The position numbers were made by a program, and so were the translations under genes. 23,743 bases of DNA from PHET01 sp038202795 (GTDB lineage: Bacteria > Actinomycetota > Coriobacteriia > Anaerosomatales > PHET01), in the NCBI GenBank assembly GCA_038202795.1, contig JBBREQ010000030.1, forward strand, positions 1 through 23,743, given 5' to 3'. Within the stretch, counting starts at the first letter, position 1, and every line of letters begins with the position of its first letter. A model generated the notes under the pieces. It searched no databases, had not been told where the DNA came from, and worked only from the letters and a program-made list of their open reading frames with translations. Of this stretch, positions 7,156 to 14,559 are shown in pieces.

Positions 7156-9783
7156 ATGCCGCTCGACGAGTATCGGCGCAAACGGGACTTCAAGACGACT
7201 CCGGAGCCGGCGGGAGGCGGCGAGGCCCCGCACGACAGCCTCTCCTACGTCATCCAGAAGCATGCCGCTTCACGCCTGCACTGGGACTTCCGCGTCGAGC
7301 TGGGCGGCGTCTTGCTGTCGTGGGCTGTACCCAAGGGGCCCAGCTATGACACGGCCGATAAGCGCCTCGCGATGCACGTCGAGGACCACCCCCTCGACTA
7401 CGGCGGCTTCGAGGGGATCATCCCCAAGGGCGAGTACGGTGGCGGAACCGTCATGTTGTGGGACCGCGGTTGGTGGGAGCCGTACGAAGGCACTCCTGAG
7501 GAGGCCGAGAAGCAGGTCGCGAACGGCATGCTGAAGATGGTCCTTCACGGCGAGCGCCTGCAGGGCCGCTGGGTGCTCGTGCGTACTCACGGCTACAGCC
7601 GCGGCGGCGACAGCTGGCTGCTCATCAAGGAACACGACGGTGGCGAGCGCGCCAGTGCGCACTTCAACGCGATCGAAGAATGGACGACCAGCGTGGGGAC
7701 CGGCCGCACGATGGACCAGATCGCGCTGGGCGATGAGGTATGGCACTCCAGGCCCTCGGGTCACGAGCCCACGGCAGCCAACGAAGTGGCGGAGCTCGCC
7801 CGCGACTCCCAGCGGCGAGCGAAGGTCTCCTCGGCCGATCTTGCGGCGTTGGCCGGCGCCGTGAAAGCGAAGCTACCGCGCGAGCAGGTGGTTGAGCTGG
7901 CCACTCTGGTGAAAGACGTGCCCACCGGTGAAGACTGGCTGCACGAGCTGAAGTTTGACGGCTACCGCATCCTCGCCTTCGCCGAGAAGGACGCTGTGCG
8001 CCTGATTAGCCGCAACGGAAAGGACTGGACCGAGCGCTTCGAGCCGGTGGCCACGGCGGTCAAGGAGCTCGCCGCGGGGCGCGATCTGCTGCTCGATGGC
8101 GAGGTGGTGGTGCTCAAGCCCGACGGAGCCAGCAACTTTCAGCTGCTGCAAAACTTCGCAAAACGCGGTACACCGGCGGAGCTGCATTACTACGTCTTCG
8201 ACCTGCTGCATCTGGACGGGTGGGACCTACGCGGCGTTAGGCTGATCGACCGCAAGCCGGTGCTCAACGCGCTGCTCGCCGGCGCCACCAACGGGCTTGT
8301 GCGGCGCACCGATCACATCACCGGCAGCGGCGACGTCTTCTACGCCCAAGCATGCGAGCACGCCCTCGAAGGGGTCGTGTCGAAGCTCGCGACCTCGACG
8401 TATCGAGCCGGACGTCAGCGGGAGTGGCGCAAAGCCAAGTGCCTGCTGCGACAGGAGTTCGTGGTGGTGGGCTACACCGATCCGGGGGGCACCCGCTCGG
8501 GATTCGGTGCGCTCGTGCTGGGCGTGCGCGACGGCGACAAGCTGATACCGGCCGGTCGCGTGGGCACGGGCTTCACGGACGCCTCACTCGCGGAGATCCT
8601 GGCGACGCTCAAGCCGCTGGAGCGCGACTCCTCACCCACCGACCCCGCGCCCAAAGGTGCCGCAGCCCGCGGCATCCACTGGGTCGAGCCCAAGCTCGTC
8701 GCCGAGGTCTCGTTCGCCGAGTGGACCGACGTGGGCCAGCTGCGCCACCCGTCCTTTCTCGGTCTGCGCGACGACAAGCCTACCGACGAGGTCGTCATGG
8801 AGCGCCCCGCGTCCCTGCCCCCCCAGACCCCTCCTGCCGAGAAGCCCACCCGCGCGTCCAAGGGTTCCTCGGCGAAGTCAGCGCCCACACAGTTGGAGGG
8901 AGTGAAGGTCACGAACCCCGGTCGTGAACTATGGCCGGACGCGGGGATCACGAAGCTCGAGGCGATGCAGTACTACGAGTCGGTGGCGGAGTTGATGCTG
9001 CCACACGTCAAAGAACGGCCACTCTCATTGGTGCGCTGCCCGGCGGGCTTCACCGGCGAATGCTTCTACCAGAAGCACATCGAGAACTTCCCAAAGGCCG
9101 TCGCGACCGTCGACATCTACGAGCCTGACGAGAAGCGATCGGTTCCTTACGCGCGGGTGACCAGCCTCGCCAGCATCATCGGGCTCGTGCAGATGGGCGT
9201 GCTCGAGATTCATCCTTGGGGCTCCCGCGCCGATGATCCCAACCGGCCCGACCGGCTTGTTTTCGACCTCGACCCCGATACGGAACTCCCCTTCTCACAG
9301 GTGGCCGCCACGGCCTTGCTCCTGCGCAGTGAGCTTTCCAGGCTGGGTCTGAAGTCCTGGCTGAAGAGCACCGGCGGGAAAGGGCTGCACGTCGTCGTGC
9401 CTGTGGCGCGGAGCAAGTCGTGGGATGAGGTCCACGACTTCTCGCACGTTTTCGTGGACTCGATCGTTGCACTCGAACCGTCGCTGTTCACCTCGAACAT
9501 GAGCAAGGCCAAGCGCGGCGGTCGCATCTTCATCGACTACCTGCGCAACGCGCGCGGGGCCACCTCCGTGGCCGCCTATTCGACGCGCGCGAGACCGGGT
9601 GCGCCGGTATCGGTACCCCTCGACTGGAGCGAGCTCGACGGTATCGATCGTGCGCCCGAGTACACCGTGCGCAACATGGGCGAACGGATCGGCGCCCCTG
9701 GTTTCCGCGATCCGTGGGCCGATCTGGGCTCTCATCGGCAGTCGATCACCAAAGCGGTTCTCAAGCGCCTCGGCGCGAAGTAG
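7156..9783 (+). CDS. ligD: Multifunctional DNA ligase D (PE-LIG-POL)
   Basis: End-joining enzyme that trims, fills and seals breaks held by Ku. 875 residues carry three domains. A 3'-phosphoesterase domain spans about 20-165 (HAASRLHWDFR with His36, His42, Asp44; VEDHPLDYGGFEGIIPKGEYGGG). The ATP-dependent ligase spans about 240-540, with adenylated Lys266 in ELKFDGYRI, then DGEVVVL, EGVVSKL and the OB-fold. A primase-type polymerase spans about 580-870 (FDLDPD at 703-708, STGGKGLHVVVP, YLRNARGATSVAAYSTRARPGAPVSVPL). A Pro/Lys/Ser-rich linker at about 550-580 joins LIG and POL. The order PE-LIG-POL is that of Pseudomonas LigD, not POL-PE-LIG of mycobacteria. The ATG touches the ku stop codon. 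All catalytic motifs checked look intact. Confidence 0.96.
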   Translation: MPLDEYRRKRDFKTTPEPAGGGEAPHDSLSYVIQKHAASRLHWDFRVELGGVLLSWAVPKGPSYDTADKRLAMHVEDHPLDYGGFEGIIPKGEYGGGTVMLWDRGWWEPYEGTPEEAEKQVANGMLKMVLHGERLQGRWVLVRTHGYSRGGDSWLLIKEHDGGERASAHFNAIEEWTTSVGTGRTMDQIALGDEVWHSRPSGHEPTAANEVAELARDSQRRAKVSSADLAALAGAVKAKLPREQVVELATLVKDVPTGEDWLHELKFDGYRILAFAEKDAVRLISRNGKDWTERFEPVATAVKELAAGRDLLLDGEVVVLKPDGASNFQLLQNFAKRGTPAELHYYVFDLLHLDGWDLRGVRLIDRKPVLNALLAGATNGLVRRTDHITGSGDVFYAQACEHALEGVVSKLATSTYRAGRQREWRKAKCLLRQEFVVVGYTDPGGTRSGFGALVLGVRDGDKLIPAGRVGTGFTDASLAEILATLKPLERDSSPTDPAPKGAAARGIHWVEPKLVAEVSFAEWTDVGQLRHPSFLGLRDDKPTDEVVMERPASLPPQTPPAEKPTRASKGSSAKSAPTQLEGVKVTNPGRELWPDAGITKLEAMQYYESVAELMLPHVKERPLSLVRCPAGFTGECFYQKHIENFPKAVATVDIYEPDEKRSVPYARVTSLASIIGLVQMGVLEIHPWGSRADDPNRPDRLVFDLDPDTELPFSQVAATALLLRSELSRLGLKSWLKSTGGKGLHVVVPVARSKSWDEVHDFSHVFVDSIVALEPSLFTSNMSKAKRGGRIFIDYLRNARGATSVAAYSTRARPGAPVSVPLDWSELDGIDRAPEYTVRNMGERIGAPGFRDPWADLGSHRQSITKAVLKRLGAK

Positions 9784-9873
9784 GCGGCACCGCGCAGACA
9801 GTTCAAGAAGTACTCGAGACGCTTCGCCGAGCCGGTCTTAGGCAGATAGAAGTTGCGCGCCGGTGGTCGTGAC

Positions 9874-10653
9874 CTAGCTCGCCGCCACAAGCCGCTTCGA
9901 CGACGCGAGCTTGCCCGTCACCGCAGCGACCACAGCGGCAGCCGTAGCGGCCGCGAGATACGTGACGCCGGGCGCCAGCACGGTGACCAACAAACCCACT
10001 ACCCCGAAAAACGCAGCCCCACCCCAGAGACCTGCGACCGTGCCGCGAAGCAGCACGCGCGCAGAGTCCTTGCCGGAGGATCGGTGCGTTGTGACGACCA
10101 TGACCGCCGTGACGGTGGGAAGAGCGGTCAGCATTCCACTGACCTGCGATCCCACCAGAGCGGATGCTACCGAGACGCCCACGACGACCACCGTGGCGAC
10201 GACAACGCGGAAGACAAGATCGCTGCGAGTCGTCGCGGCTGTCGTTACCTCACGCCGCGGCGTGGCTGAGACTGCGGCCACCAACGCGAGCACCCCCGCC
10301 GAGAAGACCATCGTCGCCCCCAGGCCGGGGTGCAACTGGGACAGGGCGAAGGTCAGGCCCAAGCTGGCGAGACCCCCCAGCGCCAGTGAGCGCCGCCACG
10401 ACCATCGGGCAGCCGCCCACGAGTAGCAGGCGACGAAAACGCCCGCCCCCACGAGCCCCAGAAGCGTGCCGCGCGCGGCGTCCTCGGCGAACCAGGGTCC
10501 GTGCTCGCTGAGAAGCAGGAACGAGATTGGACCCGACGTGAGTGGCAATCCGAGCAACCAGCCGCCAACGACTGTCCCCCACCTGCGTTCGACTGATGCA
10601 GCGACTACGAGAAGAAGTGGTGCGACAAGCGCCTTGGCGGCGAACAAGAGCAT
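9874..10653 (-). CDS. Multi-pass membrane protein, unknown function
   Basis: About 259 residues, almost wholly hydrophobic, with eight or so predicted membrane spans (for example AKALVAPLLLVVAASV, GTLLGLVGAGVFVACYSWAA, VVVATVVVVGVSVASALVG, VAGLWGGAAFFGVVGLLVTVL). A conserved-looking GGWLLGLPLTSGPISFLLLSEHG stretch follows the first span. I do not recognise the family. The frame extends to 10704, but the ATG at 10653 is preferred: AAAGGACGG lies about 9 bp upstream and the protein then begins with the first span. It is divergent from a LysR-type regulator across 139 bp, the usual arrangement for an LTTR and its target, so it may be a regulated exporter or permease. That is inference. Confidence 0.7.
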   Translation of the reverse strand: MLLFAAKALVAPLLLVVAASVERRWGTVVGGWLLGLPLTSGPISFLLLSEHGPWFAEDAARGTLLGLVGAGVFVACYSWAAARWSWRRSLALGGLASLGLTFALSQLHPGLGATMVFSAGVLALVAAVSATPRREVTTAATTRSDLVFRVVVATVVVVGVSVASALVGSQVSGMLTALPTVTAVMVVTTHRSSGKDSARVLLRGTVAGLWGGAAFFGVVGLLVTVLAPGVTYLAAATAAAVVAAVTGKLASSKRLVAAS

Positions 10654-10712
10654 GTAATGCAACCGTCCTTTGCGTGAGACTGAAGTACCTTGCAGCCCTA
10701 TCATCGGCTCAT

Positions 10713-10741
10713 TTGAGCATCGAGTCCATTTACTCTATTCT
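10713..10741 (+). promoter_or_regulatory. Candidate sigma-70-type promoter of the LysR gene
   Basis: TTGAGC (10713-10718), a 17-bp spacer and TATTCT (10736-10741) form a plausible -35/-10 pair in an AT-rich patch about 50 bp upstream of the LysR-type start. Confidence 0.45.
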
Positions 10742-10772
10742 TGTGAGAGAATCATATTTTTGGATGCTCACA
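10742..10772. promoter_or_regulatory. Inverted repeat TGTGAG-N19-CTCACA, candidate LTTR operator
   Basis: Perfect 6-bp arms at 10742-10747 and 10767-10772, directly downstream of the candidate promoter and just before the LysR-type gene. The position suits autorepression and control of the divergent membrane-protein gene. The spacer is longer than the classic T-N11-A box. Confidence 0.4.
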
Positions 10773-10792
10773 GACGGCCCGGGAGGTCACCC

Positions 10793-11692
10793 ATGACGCT
10801 CAACACCACGCGCTTGCGTATCCTGCGAGAAGTCGCTGCCCGCGGGACCATCACTGCTGCCGCCGAGGCCCTCTACCTCACGCCCCCCGCCGTGTCACAT
10901 CAACTGGCCACCCTAGAGCGCGAAGTGGGTGTGCCGCTCCTGGAACGCTCGGCCCGCTCGATTCGCCTGAGTAGCGCAGGTCACCGGCTGGTCGAGCACT
11001 CGGAGATCATCCTCGCCGAGTGCGAGGCCGCGCTGGCCGACGTCGCCTCGTTCGCCGAGGAGATCAGCGGCGAAGTGCGCGTCTCGGTATTCCAGACCGC
11101 TGCGCAGTCCATCGCACTGCCTGCACTGGCCTCACTGGTCCGCCGCTTCCCGGGTCTGGACATCACTATCCGCGAGCTCGAGCCATTCCGCGCCCTGCCC
11201 GCACTGCGCGCGGGCCAGCTCGACATTGCGCTGTCCCACGAATGGGACTACGTTCCCCGGATCGAAGACCCCAGCATCGAGCGCCTGCACCTGCTCGCCG
11301 AACCCATCGTGGTTTTGCTACCGGTCGACCACCCGCTGGCGGGCGGTCCCGTGAAGCTGCGTGACCTTGCCCGCGAGCACTGGTGTGTGGCCCAAGAGGA
11401 CGCCACCAGCCGCAAGGCGGTCGAACGCGTCGCGCGCTCAGCAGGATTCGAGCCCAAGATCATCCTTGAGAGCAACTACTTCCGCGCGCTGGGATCGGCA
11501 GTGGAGGCCGGTCTGGGCGTGGGTATCGCGCCGGCCATGACGGACATGCGGGGGCTCGATATCGTCATGCAGCCGCTGATCGAGCCGTCCATGGAACGGC
11601 GCATCTTCGCCGCCGTGCGCGCCGGTTCAGCCGAATCGCCCAAGATGCGCACGGTGCTCGACGCAATGGTCGAAGCGGCGAACGCAGCCTGA
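10793..11692 (+). CDS. LysR-family transcriptional regulator
   Basis: 299 residues, standard LTTR length. The N-terminal winged helix-turn-helix reads RLRILREVAARGTITAAAEALYLTPPAVSHQLATLEREVGVPLLER (about 7-52), followed by the RSIRLSSAGHRLVEHSEIIL linker helix. The periplasmic-binding-like effector domain spans about 90-295 (VRVSVFQTAAQSIALPALASL; ELEPFRALPALRAGQLDIAL; EAGLGVGIAPAM). The ATG at 10793 is chosen because GGGAGGT lies 5 bp upstream and the frame then starts at the usual MTLNTTRLR-type N-terminus; the longer frame from 10670 would add non-homologous residues. It is divergent from the membrane protein at 9874-10653, its likeliest target. The effector is unknown; a role in hut control is possible, as hutG lies 1 kb away, but unsupported. 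Confidence 0.93.
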   Translation: MTLNTTRLRILREVAARGTITAAAEALYLTPPAVSHQLATLEREVGVPLLERSARSIRLSSAGHRLVEHSEIILAECEAALADVASFAEEISGEVRVSVFQTAAQSIALPALASLVRRFPGLDITIRELEPFRALPALRAGQLDIALSHEWDYVPRIEDPSIERLHLLAEPIVVLLPVDHPLAGGPVKLRDLAREHWCVAQEDATSRKAVERVARSAGFEPKIILESNYFRALGSAVEAGLGVGIAPAMTDMRGLDIVMQPLIEPSMERRIFAAVRAGSAESPKMRTVLDAMVEAANAA

Positions 11693-11765
11693 GAGGCGGG
11701 GCGGGGTCTTCCGCGTCATCCCGTGCGGACACGTGTGCGCCCTGCAAGGCTCCAACGACGCACGA

Positions 11766-11799
11766 GGAGGCGGGGAACCTGAGTGCGGTCCCCGCCTCC
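11766..11799. terminator. Strong hairpin between convergent genes
   Basis: GGAGGCGGGGA (11766-11776) pairs perfectly with TCCCCGCCTCC (11789-11799) across a 12-nt loop. It lies between the LysR-type stop (11692) and the end of the convergent minus-strand gene (11864). No U-run follows on either strand, so it may act as a bidirectional or factor-assisted terminator. Confidence 0.6.
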
Positions 11800-11863
11800 C
11801 TGCCACACATTCGCTTGGATTCGGATTTGGGAGAGTATCGGCCCGAACCCGCCAAGCAGAGGG

Positions 11864-12442
11864 TTAGCGATTAATGTCTGACTCTAGGTGCTCCTCGCGC
11901 CCGCTGTCGATTTCGGTGCCCCCACCGCTAAACAAACGCGACCTGTTAGGCGGTAGAACCGAGACCAGAAGCATCAGTACGACGGTTCCTGCGATGTAGC
12001 TCCATTGCGTCGCCGCCCCGGCGAAGTTGCTCGTAGTCGTCTGTCCGAAGGACAGGAACGTGAACGTGAGCAACGCTAGCCCGAGCGCCACTGACAGCAG
12101 TGACTTGCGGTGGCTGGGCAGAAACTCACCGGTTACAAGGCTGGCGAGTATGACCAGGAAGACCGCCATTTCAATCACGCCCAGCACGCCCCACAGGAAG
12201 TTGACGCCTGGGAAGACTGCGAGCCACGTGGTTGAGAACTGCTCGACGACCGGTGCAGGTGCGGCGATAGTCCCCGCAAAGAGCTTGCTGATACCGCCGA
12301 AGAAGAACACCGTGCCCACTGTCAGGTAGATGCTCGCAATCGCGAGCCAGTAGGTGGTCATGTCGGCTACAGTCGCCAAGCTCATCGTCCGGCTCTTTGA
12401 CCGGGTCGCCTGTGCCGGATGACTCATCGTGGTATTCGGCAT
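11864..12442 (-). CDS. DoxX-like four-helix membrane protein
   Basis: About 192 residues with four membrane spans: WLAIASIYLTVGTVFFFGGISKLF, FLWGVLGVIEMAVFLVILASLV, SLLSVALGLALLTFTFL and YIAGTVVLMLLVSVL. The FFFGGISKLFAG stretch in helix one and the four-helix plan resemble the DoxX/DUF417 group, but the match is by eye only. Start: the frame is open to 12475, but only the ATG at 12442 has a properly spaced site, AGAGGAG ending 9 bp upstream. The tail is polar and acidic. A dyad operator (12487-12506) lies 45 bp upstream and resembles the CsoR-type site before the transporter at 16689-17753, hinting at shared metal or reactive-sulfur control. Function unknown. Confidence 0.65.
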   Translation of the reverse strand: MPNTTMSHPAQATRSKSRTMSLATVADMTTYWLAIASIYLTVGTVFFFGGISKLFAGTIAAPAPVVEQFSTTWLAVFPGVNFLWGVLGVIEMAVFLVILASLVTGEFLPSHRKSLLSVALGLALLTFTFLSFGQTTTSNFAGAATQWSYIAGTVVLMLLVSVLPPNRSRLFSGGGTEIDSGREEHLESDINR

Positions 12443-12486
12443 TTCATTCATCTCCTCTCGAGCAGGGACGCTCAAACTCGTCCCAT

Positions 12487-12506
12487 AAATACCCCTACCC
12501 GTATTT
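12487..12506. promoter_or_regulatory. Dyad operator AAATAC-N8-GTATTT, CsoR-like
   Basis: AAATACCCCTACCCGTATTT has perfect 6-bp outer arms and a C-rich core. It lies 45 bp upstream of the DoxX-like start. It resembles ATACCCCCACGGGTAT found before the BASS/ACR3-like gene, read on that gene's strand. Confidence 0.5.
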
Positions 12507-12514
12507 CTCGCATT

Positions 12515-12540
12515 TGTAACCGCGTGACTCCCCTGTTACA
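12515..12540. promoter_or_regulatory. Inverted repeat TGTAAC-N14-GTTACA
   Basis: Perfect 6-bp arms at 12515-12520 and 12535-12540 in the divergent region between the DoxX-like gene and hutG. It could be an operator for either; the regulator is unknown. Confidence 0.4.
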
Positions 12541-12559
12541 GCGCAGAACTGGCGGATAC

Positions 12560-12588
12560 TTGGACATTGAGCCGAGTCGGCCCATTGT
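12560..12588 (+). promoter_or_regulatory. Weak candidate promoter of hutG
   Basis: TTGGAC (12560-12565), a 17-bp spacer, then CATTGT (12583-12588), about 70 bp upstream of the hutG ATG. The -10 matches only in its key A and final T. Confidence 0.25.
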
Positions 12589-12658
12589 GGGTACAGGTCA
12601 TTCCGAAGCAACACGTCCCTGAACCGCGCAAACGCCCCGAACCGAGAGTGAGGCCAAC

Positions 12659-13582
12659 ATGTCTGCCGGACACGCATCGACCGCCGGTGACCCTCTGTGG
12701 ACGCGCGCTGCCAGCTGGCTCACGCCCGTCGACCCTGCACAGCTTCCCCCCTGCGATCTCGCCCTTCTCGGCGTACCGGCTCACGCAACCTCGATCTCGC
12801 CCACCGGCGCGCACGAAACCCCCGCGGCCATCCGAGAGGCCCTCAAGCGCTACTCCACCTACACAGCGAATCTCGGCATCGATGTCGGGCAGCTCAGCGC
12901 TTTCGACTGCGGTGATGTCGCACGGCCCGACGGGCCTGCGGGTGAGGAGCGTGTATCGGCTGCAGTCGCGCAATTCGCCGAGAAGTGCCGGCTGCTTGTG
13001 GCTTTGGGCGGCGACAACTCGATCACCAACTCAGTGATGCGCGGGGTCTTCTCGGAGGGGCTTGAGGGCTGTGGGCTGATCACGGTCGACGCGCACCACG
13101 ACCTGCGCGACGGAATCAGCAACGGCTCCCCCGTGCGGCGGCTCGTGGATGCCGGGTTGCCGGGTGCCAACATCGTGCAGATCGGCATCGCCGACTTCTC
13201 GAACTCCCCAGCCTATGCGGCCCGTGCTCATGAACTTGGGATCACCGTTGTACCTCGTGGCGACCTGCGCGGCGCGGATCTGTCAGCGCTCGCGCGCCGG
13301 GCCCTCGAGATCGCCGGCGCGGACGGCCGACCGGTCTTCGTCGACCTCGACGTCGATGTGTGCGACCGCGCTGAGGTCCCGGGCTGCCCTGCATCGGCGC
13401 CCGGCGGTATCTCTGCCGACGAGCTGCGTCAGCTCGCGTTCCTCTTCGCTCGCGACTCACGCGTGCGCGCCATCGACATCACCGAGGTGGACGCGACCGC
13501 CGATGCGATCGATGGGCGCACCGTGCGGCTCGCGGCGCTACTCGTACTCGAAGCGGCTGCGGGGCTCGTCACTCGCCCCTAG
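12659..13582 (+). CDS. hutG: Arginase/agmatinase-family amidinohydrolase, probable formimidoylglutamase HutG
   Basis: 307 residues of the ureohydrolase fold. Metal-binding blocks: GGDNS (117-121), DAHHD (Asp144, His146, Asp148) and VDLDVDVCDRAEVPGCPASAPGG (Asp231, Asp233). The first block usually reads GGDHS; here Asn120 replaces a metal-ligand His. The C-terminal AIDITEVDATAD corresponds to the family's conserved Glu region. With hutH, hutU and hutI in the window and no other hutG, hutF or ftcD candidate seen, the likely reaction is N-formimino-L-glutamate to L-glutamate plus formamide. Agmatinase or guanidinobutyrase activity remains possible, because the gene is 7 kb from the hut operon and on the other strand. 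The ATG follows a GTGAGG site. The last 14 bp overlap the convergent EamA gene. Confidence 0.75.
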   Translation: MSAGHASTAGDPLWTRAASWLTPVDPAQLPPCDLALLGVPAHATSISPTGAHETPAAIREALKRYSTYTANLGIDVGQLSAFDCGDVARPDGPAGEERVSAAVAQFAEKCRLLVALGGDNSITNSVMRGVFSEGLEGCGLITVDAHHDLRDGISNGSPVRRLVDAGLPGANIVQIGIADFSNSPAYAARAHELGITVVPRGDLRGADLSALARRALEIAGADGRPVFVDLDVDVCDRAEVPGCPASAPGGISADELRQLAFLFARDSRVRAIDITEVDATADAIDGRTVRLAALLVLEAAAGLVTRP

Positions 13583-14537
13583 CGCCCGCCTTCTGCACCA
13601 ACCAGGCTCCCGAGAGAATCGCCACGGCCGCGACCAGCGTCACGGGCGCGGGTCGCTCCGCGAGCACGACTGCCGCAAGTATCAGCCCGAAGATCGGCTG
13701 CGTGAACTGCACGCTCGCGATGCGGCTGATCCCCCCGTGGGCCAGAGCCCAGTACCAGGCGACGTAGCCCAGGATCGACGTGAGCAGCGCCAGAACGAGC
13801 ACTGCGCCCCACGCCAGAGCGCCCGCCTGCGGCCAGCCCTCCGTCGCGATCGCCCACCACATGAGCGGCAGCAAGAGCACGGCCGAGACCGCCACGCCCC
13901 ACAGTGTGGTCGCCAGACTGGGATACCCGCGCTGCGAGAGCCGAGCACCCGCCACGTAGCCCACCGCGCAGATCGCCGAGGAGAGCAGCACGAGCGCGTC
14001 GCCCGCCAAGCTCACGCCCGACGCGTTGCCTGCGGTGCGCCAGACGATCACGACCGCCTCGCCGGCAAGCGCGATCGCGCACCCGGCGATCCACAGCGCT
14101 GACACACGGCGGCGCTCAACCAGCGTCCCGAACAGGCTGGTGAACACCGGCAGTGTTGCCAGAATCAGCGCGCCGTGCATGGCCGAGGTCTGAGACTGCC
14201 CCACCGTGAAGAGCAGCGGAAACGCGATAAACGCCGTGACCGCCGAGACGCCCAGTAGGATTCGCTCACGCTTCTCACTCGGAAGTGGGAGGTGCATCGC
14301 GAGCAGAAACGGCACAGCGGCTGCCCCGGCGAGGACCGTGCGCAGAATGCCCACGAGAAGCGGGTCGATCTCGCGGGCCGCGATCTTGGAGAACAGTGGT
14401 GTTCCGCCCCATACCACCATGACGGCAAGTGCGACGGCCAGGGGAAGAGCGGCTGAACGGCGCGAAGCGGCGCCCGTGGTCTTCTCGGCAGACGGCAAAC
14501 GGGAGGCCTCTCGGTGGCGGCGGGAACGAACCGCCAC
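13569..14537 (-). CDS. EamA/DMT-family transporter
   Basis: 322 residues forming ten membrane spans in two repeated EamA halves, typical of drug/metabolite exporters. The first half carries VVWGGTPLFSKIAAREIDPLLVGILRTVLAG and AMHGALILATLPVFTSLFGTLVERRRVSALWIAG. The second carries SVAGDALVLLSSAICAVGYVAGARLSQR-like sequence and SILGYVAWYWALAHGGISRIASVQFTQPIFGLILAAVVLAERP. The signature proline-rich fourth and ninth helices are intact. The start is the GTG at 14537; its ribosome binding site is weak and a few residues of the basic N-terminal tail may be extra. It lies 22 bp after the polyferredoxin stop and is likely co-transcribed. The substrate cannot be told from sequence. Confidence 0.9.
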   Translation of the reverse strand: MAVRSRRHREASRLPSAEKTTGAASRRSAALPLAVALAVMVVWGGTPLFSKIAAREIDPLLVGILRTVLAGAAAVPFLLAMHLPLPSEKRERILLGVSAVTAFIAFPLLFTVGQSQTSAMHGALILATLPVFTSLFGTLVERRRVSALWIAGCAIALAGEAVVIVWRTAGNASGVSLAGDALVLLSSAICAVGYVAGARLSQRGYPSLATTLWGVAVSAVLLLPLMWWAIATEGWPQAGALAWGAVLVLALLTSILGYVAWYWALAHGGISRIASVQFTQPIFGLILAAVVLAERPAPVTLVAAVAILSGAWLVQKAGARGE

Positions 14538-14559
14538 CGAGGATAGCAGCCCTGAGGCG

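Noticed and set aside
6037..7263. 408-codon minus-strand open frame
   Set aside because: Antisense to ku and the channel; the sense proteins are unmistakable.
9784..9873. Terminator between convergent ligD and membrane-protein genes
   Set aside because: No stable GC stem with a T-run could be found in this 90-bp gap.
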